A program made the position numbers and the translations under genes. From the NCBI GenBank assembly GCA_022560025.1, contig JAFISE010000168.1, forward strand, positions 9,942 through 65,715: a stretch of 55,774 nucleotides of DNA, in the 5' to 3' direction. The number at the start of each line of letters is the position of its first letter. Within the stretch, counting starts at the first letter, position 1. This document shows positions 54,601 through 55,774 of this stretch, one piece after another. The notes beneath the pieces are model-generated. The model did no database searches. It saw only the letters and a program-made list of their open reading frames with translations, and was not told the DNA's origin. Source of the stretch: Stagonosporopsis chrysanthemi (lineage: Eukaryota; Ascomycota; Dothideomycetes; Pleosporales; Didymellaceae).

Positions 54601-55774
54601 TCCTTAGAGTATATCTTGACAAAACAGTAGTAGCATACCTAGATAACATCCTAGTATACTTAAAAATACTAAAAGAGTATATATAATATATTATAGAAGT
54701 ACTAGAATGCTTAAAGAAAGCAGACCTCTAATTAAAACCTAAGAAGTATAAATAGCATAAAAAAAAAGTAGAATTCTTAGAGTTTGTTATAAGATAGTAT
54801 AGAACAAAAATAAGCAATACTAAGATAGACGTAGTAAAGAACTAGCCTACCTTAACAATAGTTAAAGAAATTTAAGAATTCCTTAAGTTTATTAACTTTA
54901 ACAGACGCTTTATTAAAGATTACTATAAGAAGGCCTTACTGATTACAAAGCTTATACAAAAGAATATACTCTTTAAGTAAGAAAAAAAACAAGATAATAC
55001 ATTTAAGTTACTATAACAGGCGTATATTAACCTCTTAACACTAATTATATTTAAAAGTAATAAGCCTATGCAAATAGAACTAGATGCCTTAGATTTAGTA
55101 TTAAGAGTATGCATTACGTAAGAAAAAGATAGACAATAGTACCTAATTACTTACTACTTATATAAGTTCTTAGGGCTAAAAAAACAATATAATATATATA
55201 ATAAAGAACTGTTAGTAATTATTTTAGCCTTAGAATATTAGCAAGTATATATAGAAAGCTGTTTAGATCTTACAATCTATATAGATTATAAGAAATTAGT
55301 ATATTTTACTACTACTAAGGTCTTAAACAGGTAATAAGTAAGATAGTTAGAGATACTAAGATAGTACAAGTTTAAAATACTGTACACTCTAAGTAAAGAC
55401 AATAGCAAAGTAGATACCTTGAGCTAAAGATATAACTTTATAAGTAAAAAAATAATTAATAAAGCTGCTATTTTAAGAATTAATAAAGACAGATCTCTAG
55501 GACTATTATAACAGCTTAACTTAATTATTTAAGTTTAGAAAGAACAATATATACTAACTTAAGTACTAGACAAATTATAGACAAAGATTCTAGAAGATTA
55601 CTATAATAATACACTTTATAGACACCTAGGAATTATACACACTATAGAACTTATTAGATAATACTACAAGTTCTTTAATATAAAAGACAAGGTTACTAAG
55701 TATATTAAGAACTATATTACTTGCTAATAGAATAAGTATAGTATATATATAAAATATAAAGAAATATAAGTAAT
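51686..55774 (+). mobile_element. Ty3/gypsy chromovirus relic B (gag-PR-RT-RNase H-IN, partial)
   Basis: In order along the plus strand, read through stops, are the following. A gag zinc knuckle lies at 52,309-52,350, with two of three Cys and the His replaced by Tyr. The protease active site at 53,586-53,594 reads Asp-Leu-Glu where Asp-Ser/Thr-Gly is expected. The RT spans about 54,230-54,860, with YLDN at 54,636-54,647 in place of YxDD. The RNase H spans about 55,038-55,420. The start of the integrase then runs to the window edge. Domain order is that of gypsy/chromovirus elements. The element is cut by the end of the window, so its 3' LTR is not seen. No open frame longer than ~90 codons survives. 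Confidence 0.85.

Larger units (their letters stand above)
46600..55774. other. A+T-rich, RIP-like transposon block
   Basis: From about 46.6 kb to the window end the sequence is dominated by TAG, CTA, TTA and TAA. CG is nearly absent, and reading frames are riddled with TAG/TAA. Recognisable retroelement proteins can be read only through stops. This is the expected outcome of repeated C-to-T change on both strands (RIP), as in A+T-rich isochores of other ascomycetes. A less mutated LTR-like segment interrupts it at 48,779-49,023. Confidence 0.88.

Noticed and set aside
51961..55114. Short minus-strand frames (60-90 codons) opposite the gypsy relic
   Set aside because: They are antisense shadows in A+T-rich mutated DNA; plus-strand retroelement motifs explain the region.
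1..55774. tRNA, rRNA or CRISPR features
   Set aside because: No B-box-like tRNA sequence or rRNA stretch was noticed by eye, and the repeats present are not CRISPR-like; a covariance-model scan would be needed to exclude tRNAs.

Overview
The window looks like a piece of a filamentous ascomycete (Pezizomycotina) genome, most likely a dothideomycete. Genes have 50-60 bp introns with GTAAGT-type donors and CTAAC/CTGAC branch sites, single-gene transcription units on both strands, typical fungal families, and a long A+T-rich block of retrotransposon relics that look mutated by repeat-induced point mutation (RIP). The class-level placement is an inference from gene style, not from a search.

Layout. 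1-1,300: homopolymer and tandem repeats upstream of a cytochrome P450 (1,338-2,941). 3,700-16,250: a conserved core block with SWC5 (SWR1 complex) divergent from a large membrane protein, an RNA-dependent RNA polymerase of the RNA-silencing type, TCTP, and the sphinganine C4-hydroxylase SUR2. 16,960-24,200: lineage-specific genes, namely an unrecognised 400-residue protein, two BTB/POZ-type proteins, a von Willebrand A-domain protein and a small basic protein. 25,400-32,500: a decaying zone with an NRPS-like adenylation-domain pseudogene, a second pseudogene whose stop codons all fit C-to-T change, and a broken F-box gene. 32,551-40,432: a block of intact accessory genes, namely a sugar-porter MFS protein with an unusually long N-terminus, a convergent CorA-like membrane protein, a tiny three-exon gene, and a kinase-ankyrin protein. 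This block lies between two degraded direct copies of an F-box gene segment (about 30.1 and 40.7 kb). 43,692-45,645: a second kinase of similar architecture, cut short in its C-lobe where transposon sequence begins.

45,650-55,774: transposon territory. It holds a GC-rich island with a perfect hairpin, a minus-strand Ty1/copia relic, a much less mutated solo-LTR-like segment, and two plus-strand Ty3/gypsy chromovirus relics in tandem that appear to share one LTR. Their zinc knuckle, protease, reverse transcriptase, integrase and chromodomain motifs carry substitutions of the C:G-to-T:A type, so they are dead.

How it fits together: the left half is housekeeping (chromatin remodelling, silencing, sphingolipids). 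The right half is an accessory, transposon-edged region with kinases, transporter-like proteins, F-box relics and pseudogenes. An RNA-silencing polymerase and a heavily RIP-mutated transposon cluster sit in the same 56 kb. The most interesting items to follow up are the kinase/CorA/micro-gene block, the tandem gypsy relic with its shared LTR, and the unmutated LTR between dead elements. Exon boundaries were worked out by hand from splice consensus and reading-frame continuity; no transcript or database evidence was available.
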